A stretch of 5,320 nt of DNA from JBMNTU01 sp050945895. Lineage in GTDB: Bacteria > Bacillota > Clostridia > Christensenellales > Christensenellaceae. The notes under the pieces are model-generated. The model made no database searches, was not told the DNA's origin, and saw nothing but the letters and a program-made list of their open reading frames with translations. Of this stretch, positions 1 to 5,271 are shown one piece after another. The DNA lies in contig JBMNTU010000121.1 in the NCBI GenBank assembly GCA_050945895.1, positions 1-5,320 of the forward strand, given 5' to 3'. The number at the start of each line of letters is the position of its first letter. Positions within the stretch are counted from its first letter, which is position 1. The position numbers and the translations under genes were made by a program.

Positions 1-1
1 G

Positions 2-49
2 GAGTCGGTTGCATTTTTGCTGGGAAAAGAGCAAAATGCTAACGGCTGA
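2..49 (+). CDS. Possible C-terminal tail of an unidentified plus-strand gene (partial)
   Basis: One plus-strand frame is open from the window edge and ends at a TGA at 47-49, giving the tail ESVAFLLGKEQNANG. The only support is context: a strong hairpin with T-runs on both sides follows about 70 nt later (116-155), which would suit the end of a gene arriving from the left and converging with the minus-strand genes. Fifteen codons are too few to assign a family, and a second plus-strand frame stays open here to about 140. It may not be a gene. Confidence 0.2.
   Translation, partial: ESVAFLLGKEQNANG
11..39. repeat. Imperfect inverted repeat (stem-loop)
   Basis: GCATTTTTGCT (11-21) faces AGCAAAATGC (30-39) across an 8-nt loop, with one extra T in the left arm. 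No T-run follows on either strand, so it does not look like an intrinsic terminator. Its role is unknown, and it lies inside the possible gene tail at 2-49. Confidence 0.4.
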
Positions 50-110
50 ATCCTCAAAACCCTTGATTCTATGCGGGTTTCCGGGTTTAGCCTTATTATA
101 CAACATGGGC

Positions 111-155
111 AAAAGAAAAGGCTTAACCAATAGGGTTTGAGCCTTTTTGCTTTTT
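111..155. terminator. Intrinsic terminator, probably bidirectional
   Basis: AAAAGGC (116-122) pairs with GCCTTTT (141-147). The stem extends inward through TTAACC (123-128) against the GGTTTGA side with one bulged T and one G-T pair, leaving a loop of about 5 nt. On the plus strand it runs into TTTTTGCTTTTT (144-155); on the minus strand into a TTTTCTTTT run. It would stop a plus-strand gene coming from the left edge and could back up the minus-strand terminator at 253-270. Confidence 0.65.
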
Positions 156-178
156 ATAGAGAAATGTTCTGATTGGCG

Positions 179-202
179 TTTGACGGTAAATTTGACGGTA
201 AA
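179..202. repeat. Perfect 12-bp tandem repeat
   Basis: TTTGACGGTAAA occurs twice back to back (179-190 and 191-202) with no mismatch, in a stretch with no convincing gene. It could be a small slippage duplication, a protein-binding iteron or part of a mobile-element end. Each unit contains TTGACG, but no -10 hexamer is found at 16-18 bp, so a promoter is unlikely. The rest of 1-283 holds the two terminators and a 7-bp CGGGTTT repeat (74-80, 82-88); I see no RNA gene. Confidence 0.6.
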
Positions 203-240
203 ATCAGTTTCCCGCCCAAAGGTTGGCTTTGTTTTTTTGG

Positions 241-270
241 TTGAAAAGAAAAGCACCGCCTAAGCGGTGC
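241..270 (-). terminator. Rho-independent terminator downstream of the Fic fragment
   Basis: GCACCGC (253-259) and GCGGTGC (264-270) form a perfect 7-bp GC-rich stem with a 4-nt loop. Read on the minus strand the hairpin is followed at once by TTTTCTTTTC, the U-tract of an intrinsic terminator. It starts 13 nt after the Fic fragment's stop codon, so it closes the minus-strand transcription unit. No other clear terminator is visible between it and the regulator gene, so the isomerase and methyltransferase transcript may also end here. Confidence 0.85.
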
Positions 271-283
271 ATAAATGCTCTGT

Positions 284-604
284 CTATTTTTCTTGGTCGT
301 GTTCGCGTTTTGCTTCGTACTCTTTTAAAGAATTTGCGGAATAATTCGAGGCGTCGCATATAAGATAAACCATTAAACTATTGTCGCCACGATTATCATA
401 AGCCTTAAAGGCTTGGCGATATTTTGAGGTGTGGTCTATGGCGGCGGGCAGAACGTTTTTGTTCAGCAGCATTTGATTCATCACAATGCGGCCTGTTCTG
501 CCGTTGCCGTCCTTGAACGGATGAATGCGCTCAAATTCAATATGAGCGTTCGCTATTTCCGTTATAGCTTCGGCAAGCGAAAAAGCGCACTGGCACTCTC
601 GCAA
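284..604 (-). pseudogene. Fic/DOC-domain protein, 5'-truncated remnant
   Basis: This frame encodes the C-terminal part of a Fic domain, a family that mostly transfers AMP or related groups from nucleotides to target proteins. The catalytic motif HPFKDGNGRTGR is intact at about residues 28-39 and is preceded by the usual helix (AHIEFERI). The following YRQAFKAYDNRGD segment and hydrophobic helix also fit Fic proteins. The fragment is only 106 codons from a TTG with no Shine-Dalgarno sequence, and the frame is closed by a TAA at 629-631. The upstream part of the Fic fold, including the beta-hairpin flap that positions the target, is absent, and I cannot recover it in the 67 bp before the methyltransferase stop. 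I infer a decayed gene, although a very small Fic protein cannot be fully excluded. The fold assignment is firm and pseudogene status is likely. No inhibitory antitoxin motif is seen. Confidence 0.8.
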
Positions 605-671
605 AACAGATAAGAATTTTGATGTTTTTTAGCCCAACAAATTTTTCTTTCGATATAGAAAAAGACATATG

Positions 672-1457
672 TCACAATTTTTTCACAGCTTTTATGCGTA
701 TGCGGACATAATCGAGCGTCCATTTGCTTCCATCGAAAAGCGATGGCTTGAGCGCCGCAACCACTTCATCCGTAATCTCTTCGGCTGTCGCCCGGTCTAT
801 TTTGCTAAGAGGAATCGTCAAAAACATGCTGATCCAGCTTTTAAGACCGTCCTCCCCCTCCATGTCCGTCGGCCGGTCGAACAGGCTGGCGTCCGTCACA
901 ACAAGCCCCTGTTCTTCGAGCATGGATGCGTACTCTCCGATAGACGGATAAAAAAAAGCAGGTGCGTACTGTAAGCCTCTTTCAGAAAACGCCTCTTCCA
1001 TTGCGCCGTGGACGCTTTGAACACAACCCCTTCCACCAAACTCACACACAAGCCTGCCATTTGGTTTTAATGCGAATTTAATCGCGCGGATGAGCGCGCG
1101 CTGATCCCCTATCCAATGAAACACGGCATTGGAAAAAACTGCGTCGTATTCCTCTTTCGCACCAAACTGCGTTGCGTCCGCGACGCGAAAATCCAGCATG
1201 GGGAACGCACCTTTGGCCTGCGCGATCATTTCCGCCGAAGCGTCTATGCCCAGCACCTCGCAGCCATACCCCGCTATTTCATTTGTCAGCACGCCGCCCC
1301 CACAGCCAACATCTAAAATACGCTCCCCCTTTTTGGGGCAGAGGAGCGCAAGTAAAGACTGTCCGTATGCGGGCACGAACCCAAATTTTTCTGTGTATTT
1401 TTCCGCATTCCATTGCTTTTGCATGTTTGCGCCATTGCGCCTGCGCTTTGCAGGCAT
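672..1457 (-). CDS. Class I SAM-dependent methyltransferase, trans-aconitate-methyltransferase-like
   Basis: A 261-residue cytoplasmic Rossmann-fold methyltransferase. SAM-binding motif I is ILDVGCGGGVLT (47-58). The acidic residue ending beta-2 is D72 in GIDAS, motif II is VADATQF (92-98), and YDAVFSNAVFHW (104-115) and LKPNGRLV (130-137) follow as in the Methyltransf_11/25 families. The NAVFHW stretch and the overall length resemble trans-aconitate 2-methyltransferase (Tam) relatives, but substrate specificity in this group is poorly predictable, so the acceptor is unknown. The ATG at 1457 is chosen because GGAAAGAG lies 8 nt upstream, inside the last codons of the isomerase gene, whose TAG is only 4 nt away, so translation is probably coupled. 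The alternative Met12 has no good ribosome binding site, yet the conserved domain starts near it and the first 11 residues are basic and family-atypical. Its role in a sugar cluster is unclear. Confidence 0.88.
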   Translation of the reverse strand: MPAKRRRNGANMQKQWNAEKYTEKFGFVPAYGQSLLALLCPKKGERILDVGCGGGVLTNEIAGYGCEVLGIDASAEMIAQAKGAFPMLDFRVADATQFGAKEEYDAVFSNAVFHWIGDQRALIRAIKFALKPNGRLVCEFGGRGCVQSVHGAMEEAFSERGLQYAPAFFYPSIGEYASMLEEQGLVVTDASLFDRPTDMEGEDGLKSWISMFLTIPLSKIDRATAEEITDEVVAALKPSLFDGSKWTLDYVRIRIKAVKKL

Positions 1458-1461
1458 TTTG

Positions 1462-2244
1462 CTATCTCTTTCCGGTTTTTAAATACCGGACTGCTTCCGC
1501 CAAAACCTCGGTCTGCTTAATGTCTGTAGGGTAGTACTCCATTCCAAAATATCCGTTGTAGCCCATCGAATCCACAAGGTTCACAAGGTTTACATAATTG
1601 AGCTCCCCGTTCCACGGCTCGTCGCGGTCGGGCACGCCTGCTATGTGGTAGTGCCCAATGCTGTCAAAGTGCTCTTTTATATTCATAATCAAGTTGCCTT
1701 CCATCGTCTGCACATGATAGAAGTCAAACAGCAGCTTGATGCTATCCGAGCCAATCCGCTTCAACGCTTCATAGCCGATTACTGTCGTATTCATATAGTA
1801 TTTTGAAAAATCGTAAAATGGGTTGTGGTACACCGTGTTGTGCGGTTCTACGACAGCCGTCATGCCATGCTTTTCAAACAGTTCGGCAACCGGCTTCATG
1901 TTTTCGACAAACTGCTGCATAAACGCTTCACTGCGGTCTTCCGAATTATCCGTCAGCGAGAGCAGCGTGCTTGTACCCAGCGTTTTTGCGCATTCAATTG
2001 TCTTTATCAGGTTATCCTTAATTTCTTCGTATGGGTTGCCCATTCGTGCATTCCACATATCGTAATACCCGCACGCCGCAAACGGCACGTTGTAATTTGC
2101 GCACAGCGCCGCCGCCTTTTCGCAGTCAAAGTCCAAAAGCTGGCCTGTCTCCACGCCGTCTACGCCAACGTCTGCCGCTATTCGGATCTGGTCTTCCAGC
2201 GAGTAGTCTTCCAGTGTGTAATCCAGCCTCATTGAAATTTTCAT
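1462..2244 (-). CDS. Hydroxypyruvate isomerase-like sugar isomerase/epimerase (AP endonuclease 2 TIM barrel)
   Basis: A 260-residue protein of the xylose-isomerase-like TIM-barrel superfamily (AP_endonuc_2), with the usual length of Hyi-type enzymes (about 258). The four expected metal ligands are visible: E133 in VVEPHN, D174 in LLFDFYH, H200 in GHYHIAGVP and E236 in GMEYYP. The ligand spacings resemble those of D-tagatose 3-epimerase-type enzymes. The block from FDFYHVQTMEGN through HIAGVPDRDEP to GELNY is characteristic of hydroxypyruvate isomerase-family proteins. Many relatives act on ketoses or on products of sugar-acid catabolism, so 'sugar isomerase or epimerase' is safer than a strict hydroxypyruvate reaction. 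The start ATG has AAGGAGGA 6 nt upstream. The gene follows the LacI-type regulator by 26 nt and precedes the methyltransferase by 4 nt. Association with a CUT2 transporter suggests it processes the imported sugar; that is inference. Confidence 0.88.
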   Translation of the reverse strand: MKISMRLDYTLEDYSLEDQIRIAADVGVDGVETGQLLDFDCEKAAALCANYNVPFAACGYYDMWNARMGNPYEEIKDNLIKTIECAKTLGTSTLLSLTDNSEDRSEAFMQQFVENMKPVAELFEKHGMTAVVEPHNTVYHNPFYDFSKYYMNTTVIGYEALKRIGSDSIKLLFDFYHVQTMEGNLIMNIKEHFDSIGHYHIAGVPDRDEPWNGELNYVNLVNLVDSMGYNGYFGMEYYPTDIKQTEVLAEAVRYLKTGKR

Positions 2245-2250
2245 AATGTA

Positions 2251-2258
2251 TCCTCCTT
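2251..2258 (-). promoter_or_regulatory. Strong ribosome binding site of the isomerase gene
   Basis: AAGGAGGA on the minus strand is close to the full anti-Shine-Dalgarno complement and lies 6 nt before the ATG at 2244. It fixes the start and suggests high translation of the enzyme compared with the regulator upstream. Confidence 0.85.
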
Positions 2259-2270
2259 GCCTCTATTGCA

Positions 2271-3299
2271 TCATATGATAAACTTGGCCGGGGCGTCTTC
2301 GTCCGTCGACTTGCCTATTTGCAGCGCCCCCTTGTAAAACAATACCTCGTTTGCTTCTTCGCCTTTTTCTATTTTGTTGATCAGCTTGGTTAGCGCAATG
2401 CTGGACATTTCGCCAATTGGCTGCTTGAATGTTGTAATGGAGGGGTCGTAAACGCTGCTTAGCATGATGCCGTCGAAGCCCGAGATAGCCACGTCCTGCG
2501 GCACGCGCAGCCGCGCATCCACAACCGCTTTTATACAGCCGACCGCAAGCATATCATTCGCCGCCGCTATGGCAGTAGGCGGATCGGGCAACTTCAATAG
2601 CTCCGTCGCGTTTTTATATCCGGTGATAAGGCTATTGTGTTGTCCGATTTTCACATATTCTTCCGGATATTTTAATCCATGCGCCTTCATACATGCCCTG
2701 TATGCGCGTATTTTCTCCTCCATATAGGCACTTTTGGCATATCCGGCGCAAAATGCTATTTTTTTATGCCCCAAGCCAATTAGGTGTTCCATCACCATAT
2801 ACTGTCCATCATACATACTTATTACAATGGTGTTCATGTCGATATCCTGCGGCGAATGCGTCAGCATAACACACGGTTTTGCGCGGCCCGCTTCTTCCAA
2901 AAGCGGCACCACCGAATCCTCAAAATCGATATAGCCGAAAATGGCACCGTCCACAACTCCCGAACGGATAATTTGCACTGCGCTCTCAACGCCCTGGTAT
3001 GTTTCGTTTGTCATAAGCGTGATGATATTATACCCATGCTGTGTGGCCTTTGCTACAGTGGTATCGTAAAACCCCAACGAATGTTGCGATTCGAAAGAAG
3101 AAACCACCAGTGCAATTTGCATGGTCTTTTTTGTGCGCATAGACCGCGCGAATTGATTGGGAAGATAATTGAGTTCGCCGATTGCCTTGCGCACTCTTTC
3201 CTTATACTCCGGCAACAATGTCGTCGAATGATTTAGATATTTCGAGACTGTGCTCGCAGATACTCCGGCAAGTTTAGCTACATCTTTAATCGTCGGCAT
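2271..3299 (-). CDS. LacI-family transcriptional regulator
   Basis: A 342-residue LacI/GalR-type repressor. The N-terminal helix-turn-helix MPTIKDVAKLAGVSASTVSKYLN (1-23) is canonical, followed by the hinge NYLPNQFARSMR (44-55) and a periplasmic-binding-protein-like sensor domain from about residue 60. That domain carries the family landmarks AIAAANDMLAVG (243-254), VPQDVAISGFDG (266-277) and the YDPSITTFKQP segment (284-294). The hinge has ARSM where ARSL is usual, so Met replaces the Leu that typically intercalates in the operator minor groove. The ATG at 3299 is chosen because the HTH begins there and GGAGAGAGG lies 7 nt upstream; a longer TTG-started version would translate its own promoter. 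The gene sits between permease and isomerase and has its own promoter with an overlapping operator-like palindrome, which suggests autoregulation. The effector is probably the transported sugar or a derivative. Confidence 0.93.
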   Translation of the reverse strand: MPTIKDVAKLAGVSASTVSKYLNHSTTLLPEYKERVRKAIGELNYLPNQFARSMRTKKTMQIALVVSSFESQHSLGFYDTTVAKATQHGYNIITLMTNETYQGVESAVQIIRSGVVDGAIFGYIDFEDSVVPLLEEAGRAKPCVMLTHSPQDIDMNTIVISMYDGQYMVMEHLIGLGHKKIAFCAGYAKSAYMEEKIRAYRACMKAHGLKYPEEYVKIGQHNSLITGYKNATELLKLPDPPTAIAAANDMLAVGCIKAVVDARLRVPQDVAISGFDGIMLSSVYDPSITTFKQPIGEMSSIALTKLINKIEKGEEANEVLFYKGALQIGKSTDEDAPAKFII

Positions 3300-3306
3300 T
3301 AGAGCG

Positions 3307-3315
3307 CCTCTCTCC
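3307..3315 (-). promoter_or_regulatory. Ribosome binding site of the LacI-type regulator
   Basis: GGAGAGAGG on the minus strand lies 7 nt before the ATG at 3299. It decides the start in favour of this ATG over the upstream TTG at 3392, which has no comparable site. Confidence 0.7.
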
Positions 3316-3360
3316 GCATTTGCTGCCCAATAAACACCGCGAGCAGCGCCGCATTTGGGC
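3314..3360 (-). repeat. Repeats in the regulator's 5' leader
   Basis: The leader between promoter and start codon holds a perfect 9-bp direct repeat, CCGCATTTG on the plus strand (3314-3322 and 3349-3357). It also holds an inverted repeat GCCCAA (3325-3330) / TTGGGC (3355-3360) and an overlapping one GCTGC (3322-3326) / GCAGC (3343-3347). The two inverted repeats share bases and cannot form fully at the same time. Whether this is regulatory RNA structure, operator sites or chance is open. Confidence 0.35.
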
Positions 3361-3369
3361 TTTAGTCCA

Positions 3370-3398
3370 ATTATAGCAAGTACATTTGCCAATTACAA
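3370..3398 (-). promoter_or_regulatory. Sigma-A-type promoter for lacI-type regulator, isomerase and methyltransferase
   Basis: On the minus strand a perfect TATAAT (3375-3370) is preceded by the TGN of an extended -10 element (3378-3376). A TTGTAA -35 hexamer lies at 3398-3393, separated by exactly 17 bp. Transcription would start near 3363, giving a leader of about 64 nt. The -35 lies just after the permease stop codon, so this is an internal operon promoter that can drive the downstream genes independently of the transporter promoter. Confidence 0.75.
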
Positions 3399-3407
3399 AC
3401 GTTGTCT
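3394..3407. promoter_or_regulatory. Operator-like palindrome (LacI-family or CcpA/cre type)
   Basis: TACAAACGTTGTCT on the plus strand contains the AACGTT core (3398-3403) typical of operators bound by LacI-family proteins, within ACAA-ACG-TTGT symmetry. It overlaps the -35 hexamer, a position suited to repression. It also partly matches the CcpA cre pattern TGWAANCGNTNWCA, so it could be a site for the adjacent regulator, for CcpA, or for both. Confidence 0.45.
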
Positions 3408-3408
3408 G

Positions 3409-4548
3409 CTAAATTTTTTTCTTAGTAGCGTAATACATATCGAAACCAACAGCGACAATGAGGATAAGCCCCTTGATGATGTTCTGCCAGAAAGCAGCGA
3501 GGTTCATCATGCTCATGCCGTTGTCGATGGACGCCATAATGAGCGCGCCCAAGATGGCCCCCGGCACCTTGCCCGAGCCGCCCGACATACTTGTTCCGCC
3601 AATGACGGCCGAAGCAATTGCATCAAGCTCCTGGTTTTGCCCGGCGGACGGCGTACCCGCGTTCAGCCGCGCGCCCAACACAATGCCCGCCACACCCGCC
3701 AGCAGCCCGTTTAAGAAATATACCATGGTGGTATTGAATTTGATGTTGATACCCGCATATTTGGCCGCCTCCGGATTGCCGCCGATCGCATAAATCCTGC
3801 GTCCAAAGGTTGTCTTTTCTGCGATGACTGTGAAGATCAAAACGACCGCCAGCATGATGACCACCGATATGGGCAGACCTTGGTACGCATTCATGACAGC
3901 CACCACGCCAAATAGTGCCACCGCCCAAAAAACGATCTTTAAAACAGTCTTGCCCATGGAGGCTCCCTGTTTTTTGGAGCGCACGCCGCGCAGCGTCACA
4001 ATGAGTATGATGGCAAACGCGACCGTCGCGATGGCATATCCCGCCAGCGGCGGCAAATATGACTGGCCGATTGACACAAAATCATCGCGAAACGGCGAAA
4101 TGGTTTTGCCCTCGGTAATGCCGAGTATACCTCCTTTAAAAATCAGCTGGAAGCCTAGCGTCACAATGAACGCCGGTATGCCTGTGTTAGCGATAAGTAT
4201 GCCCTGCAAAAGACCAATACCCGACGTCATCAGTACAACAAGGATAATGACCTGCGGCGTTGACCAGCTATTGTACACCTGCAGCACGGCGGCAAAGCAG
4301 GAGGCAAACCCCATAACCGAGCCAACGGAAAGGTCGATCCCGCCGGAGACAATGACAAGCACCATACCCGTCGCCATGATGCCCACCATAGCCATCTGTC
4401 TTGTCAGGTTAGAAATATTGCGCGCCGTTAAAAACGAGCCTTCCGTCATAGCCGAGAATACGACCCACAAAACGATGAGCGCGCCAACCATCGTAAACGT
4501 CCGAATATCAAATTTTGCTTTTGGTTTTCCTATTCCTTGCTTGTTCAT
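3409..4548 (-). CDS. xylH: Sugar ABC transporter permease, CUT2 family, XylH-like
   Basis: A 379-residue polytopic membrane protein that would form the translocation channel of a CUT2 (BPD_transp_2) sugar importer. Family hallmarks are the N-terminal SARN-type segment (TARNISNLTRQMAMVGIMA, 41-59), SGGIDLSVGSVMG (68-80), IPAFIVTLG (124-132), the cytoplasmic coupling segment GRRIYAIGGNPEAAKYAG (249-266) and ELDAIASAVIGGTSMSGG (307-324). The C-terminal IDNGMSMMN...FWQNIIKG region also fits. Similarity to E. coli XylH runs along the full length, including the central IGQSYLP segment and the YQGLP loop after it; XylH is about 393 residues, so this protein is complete. The symbol indicates family resemblance, as xylose is not proven and no xylA or xylB is seen. 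The start codon overlaps the ATPase stop (TAATG), with GGGAGGA just upstream. With the ATPase gene cut, this permease probably has no working partner. Confidence 0.9.
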   Translation of the reverse strand: MNKQGIGKPKAKFDIRTFTMVGALIVLWVVFSAMTEGSFLTARNISNLTRQMAMVGIMATGMVLVIVSGGIDLSVGSVMGFASCFAAVLQVYNSWSTPQVIILVVLMTSGIGLLQGILIANTGIPAFIVTLGFQLIFKGGILGITEGKTISPFRDDFVSIGQSYLPPLAGYAIATVAFAIILIVTLRGVRSKKQGASMGKTVLKIVFWAVALFGVVAVMNAYQGLPISVVIMLAVVLIFTVIAEKTTFGRRIYAIGGNPEAAKYAGINIKFNTTMVYFLNGLLAGVAGIVLGARLNAGTPSAGQNQELDAIASAVIGGTSMSGGSGKVPGAILGALIMASIDNGMSMMNLAAFWQNIIKGLILIVAVGFDMYYATKKKI

Positions 4549-5195
4549 TACTCCATCCTCCCTGTCGACGCCAGCATCAGTTTTTCCTGTGTCGCCTCGT
4601 CTATACCCAGCTCGCCGGTGATTTTCCCCTCGCTCATAACAACGATTCGGTCGCTCATACCCAGTATCTCCTCCATTTCGGACGAGATCATGATGACAGC
4701 AACACCCTCATTTACCAATTGGTTCATGATCTTATATATCTCATACTTCGCGCCCACGTCGATACCCCGCGTAGGCTCGTCCAGCACCATGACCTTAGGC
4801 GACACCATCAGCGATTTCGCAATGACGACCTTTTGCTGGTTGCCGCCCGAAAGGTTGCGTACCTCCACGTCCTGGTTGGGTGTTTTTACCTGTAGTTTCT
4901 TTATGTATTCCTCCGTGGCCTGTGCTTCGTACTCGTCGCGGATGAATCCATAGTTGGATATTTTCCTAAGCGACGCCAGTGTAACGTTCTTTTTCACGCT
5001 CATGATAAGGTTGAGTCCATATTTTTTTCGGTCCTCACTCAAAAAGATAAGGCCGTGTTTGATTGCATCGTCAGGGGTGCCGATGTGCACCTCCCGGCCA
5101 TCGATCAGTACCTTTCCGTCCGCTTTTTTGCTATACGCGCCGTAAATGCTCGTAAAAAGCTCTGTCCGTCCCGCGCCCATCAACCCGCTAATACC
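4548..5195 (-). pseudogene. xylG: 3' fragment of CUT2 sugar ABC transporter ATPase (XylG-like), disrupted by an IS
   Basis: These 215 codons are the second ATPase domain of a XylG/RbsA/MglA-type protein, which normally has two tandem ATPase domains and about 500 residues. Visible motifs, numbered from the junction, are the degenerate Walker A GISGLMGAGRTE (1-12, Arg in place of Lys, usual for the second domain of this family), SEDRKKYGL (54-62), signature LSGGNQQK (115-122), and Walker B with D-loop VMVLDEPTRGIDVG (136-149). Homology starts exactly at the Gly codon ending at 5195. Relatives there read GE-I-L before GISG, but this frame continues into unrelated IS sequence (GLGGTP) and closes at a TAG at 5250-5252. 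About 290 N-terminal residues, including the first ATPase domain, must lie beyond the IS or be lost. The only upstream start is a TTG at 5228 without a ribosome binding site, so a functional product is unlikely. The 3' end overlaps the permease start by one base. Confidence 0.88.
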
Positions 5196-5229
5196 TGGCG
5201 TGCCCCCCAATCCTTGAACCAGTTCCAAA

Positions 5230-5254
5230 GTTAGTGGAGTGATGATAAACTAAC
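5230..5254 (+). repeat. Inverted repeat in the IS leader upstream of orfA
   Basis: GTTAGT (5230-5235) and ACTAAC (5249-5254) form a perfect 6-bp inverted repeat with a 13-nt loop, ending 4 nt before the orfA ribosome binding site. A leader hairpin at this place could affect transposase translation. The stem is short and AT-rich, so this is tentative. Confidence 0.4.
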
Positions 5255-5271
5255 GAAGAAGGAGAATGGAG

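Noticed and set aside
1..100. tRNA gene or tRNA-end attachment site at the left edge
   Set aside because: No T-arm GGTTCRA signature, acceptor stem or CCA pattern can be made from either strand.
180..202. TTGACG hexamers as -35 elements of a plus-strand promoter
   Set aside because: No acceptable -10 hexamer lies 16-18 bp downstream of either copy, and no plus-strand gene follows.
664..673. Perfect palindrome GACATATGTC at the methyltransferase stop, followed by T's on the minus strand
   Set aside because: With no room for a loop only about 3 base pairs could form, so it is too weak to be a terminator; probably a chance palindrome.
3300..3392. A 31-residue N-terminal extension of the LacI-type regulator from a TTG at 3392
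   Set aside because: The HTH begins directly at the ATG at 3299, which has a good ribosome binding site, and the extension would cover the -10 element and leader.
3824..4621. Long plus-strand open frame of 265 codons opposite the permease
   Set aside because: It is antisense to a clearly conserved membrane protein, has low-complexity composition, no ribosome binding site and no recognisable domain; a shadow frame.
5196..5228. Eleven extra N-terminal residues on the ATPase fragment, starting with TTG at 5228
   Set aside because: They are translated from the IS terminus, do not match the family, and have no ribosome binding site.
5214..5251. Promoter for the IS orfA (TTGAAC or TTCCAA as -35)
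   Set aside because: TTGAAC has no -10 at proper spacing, and TTCCAA with TAAACT matches the consensus poorly; not strong enough to report.
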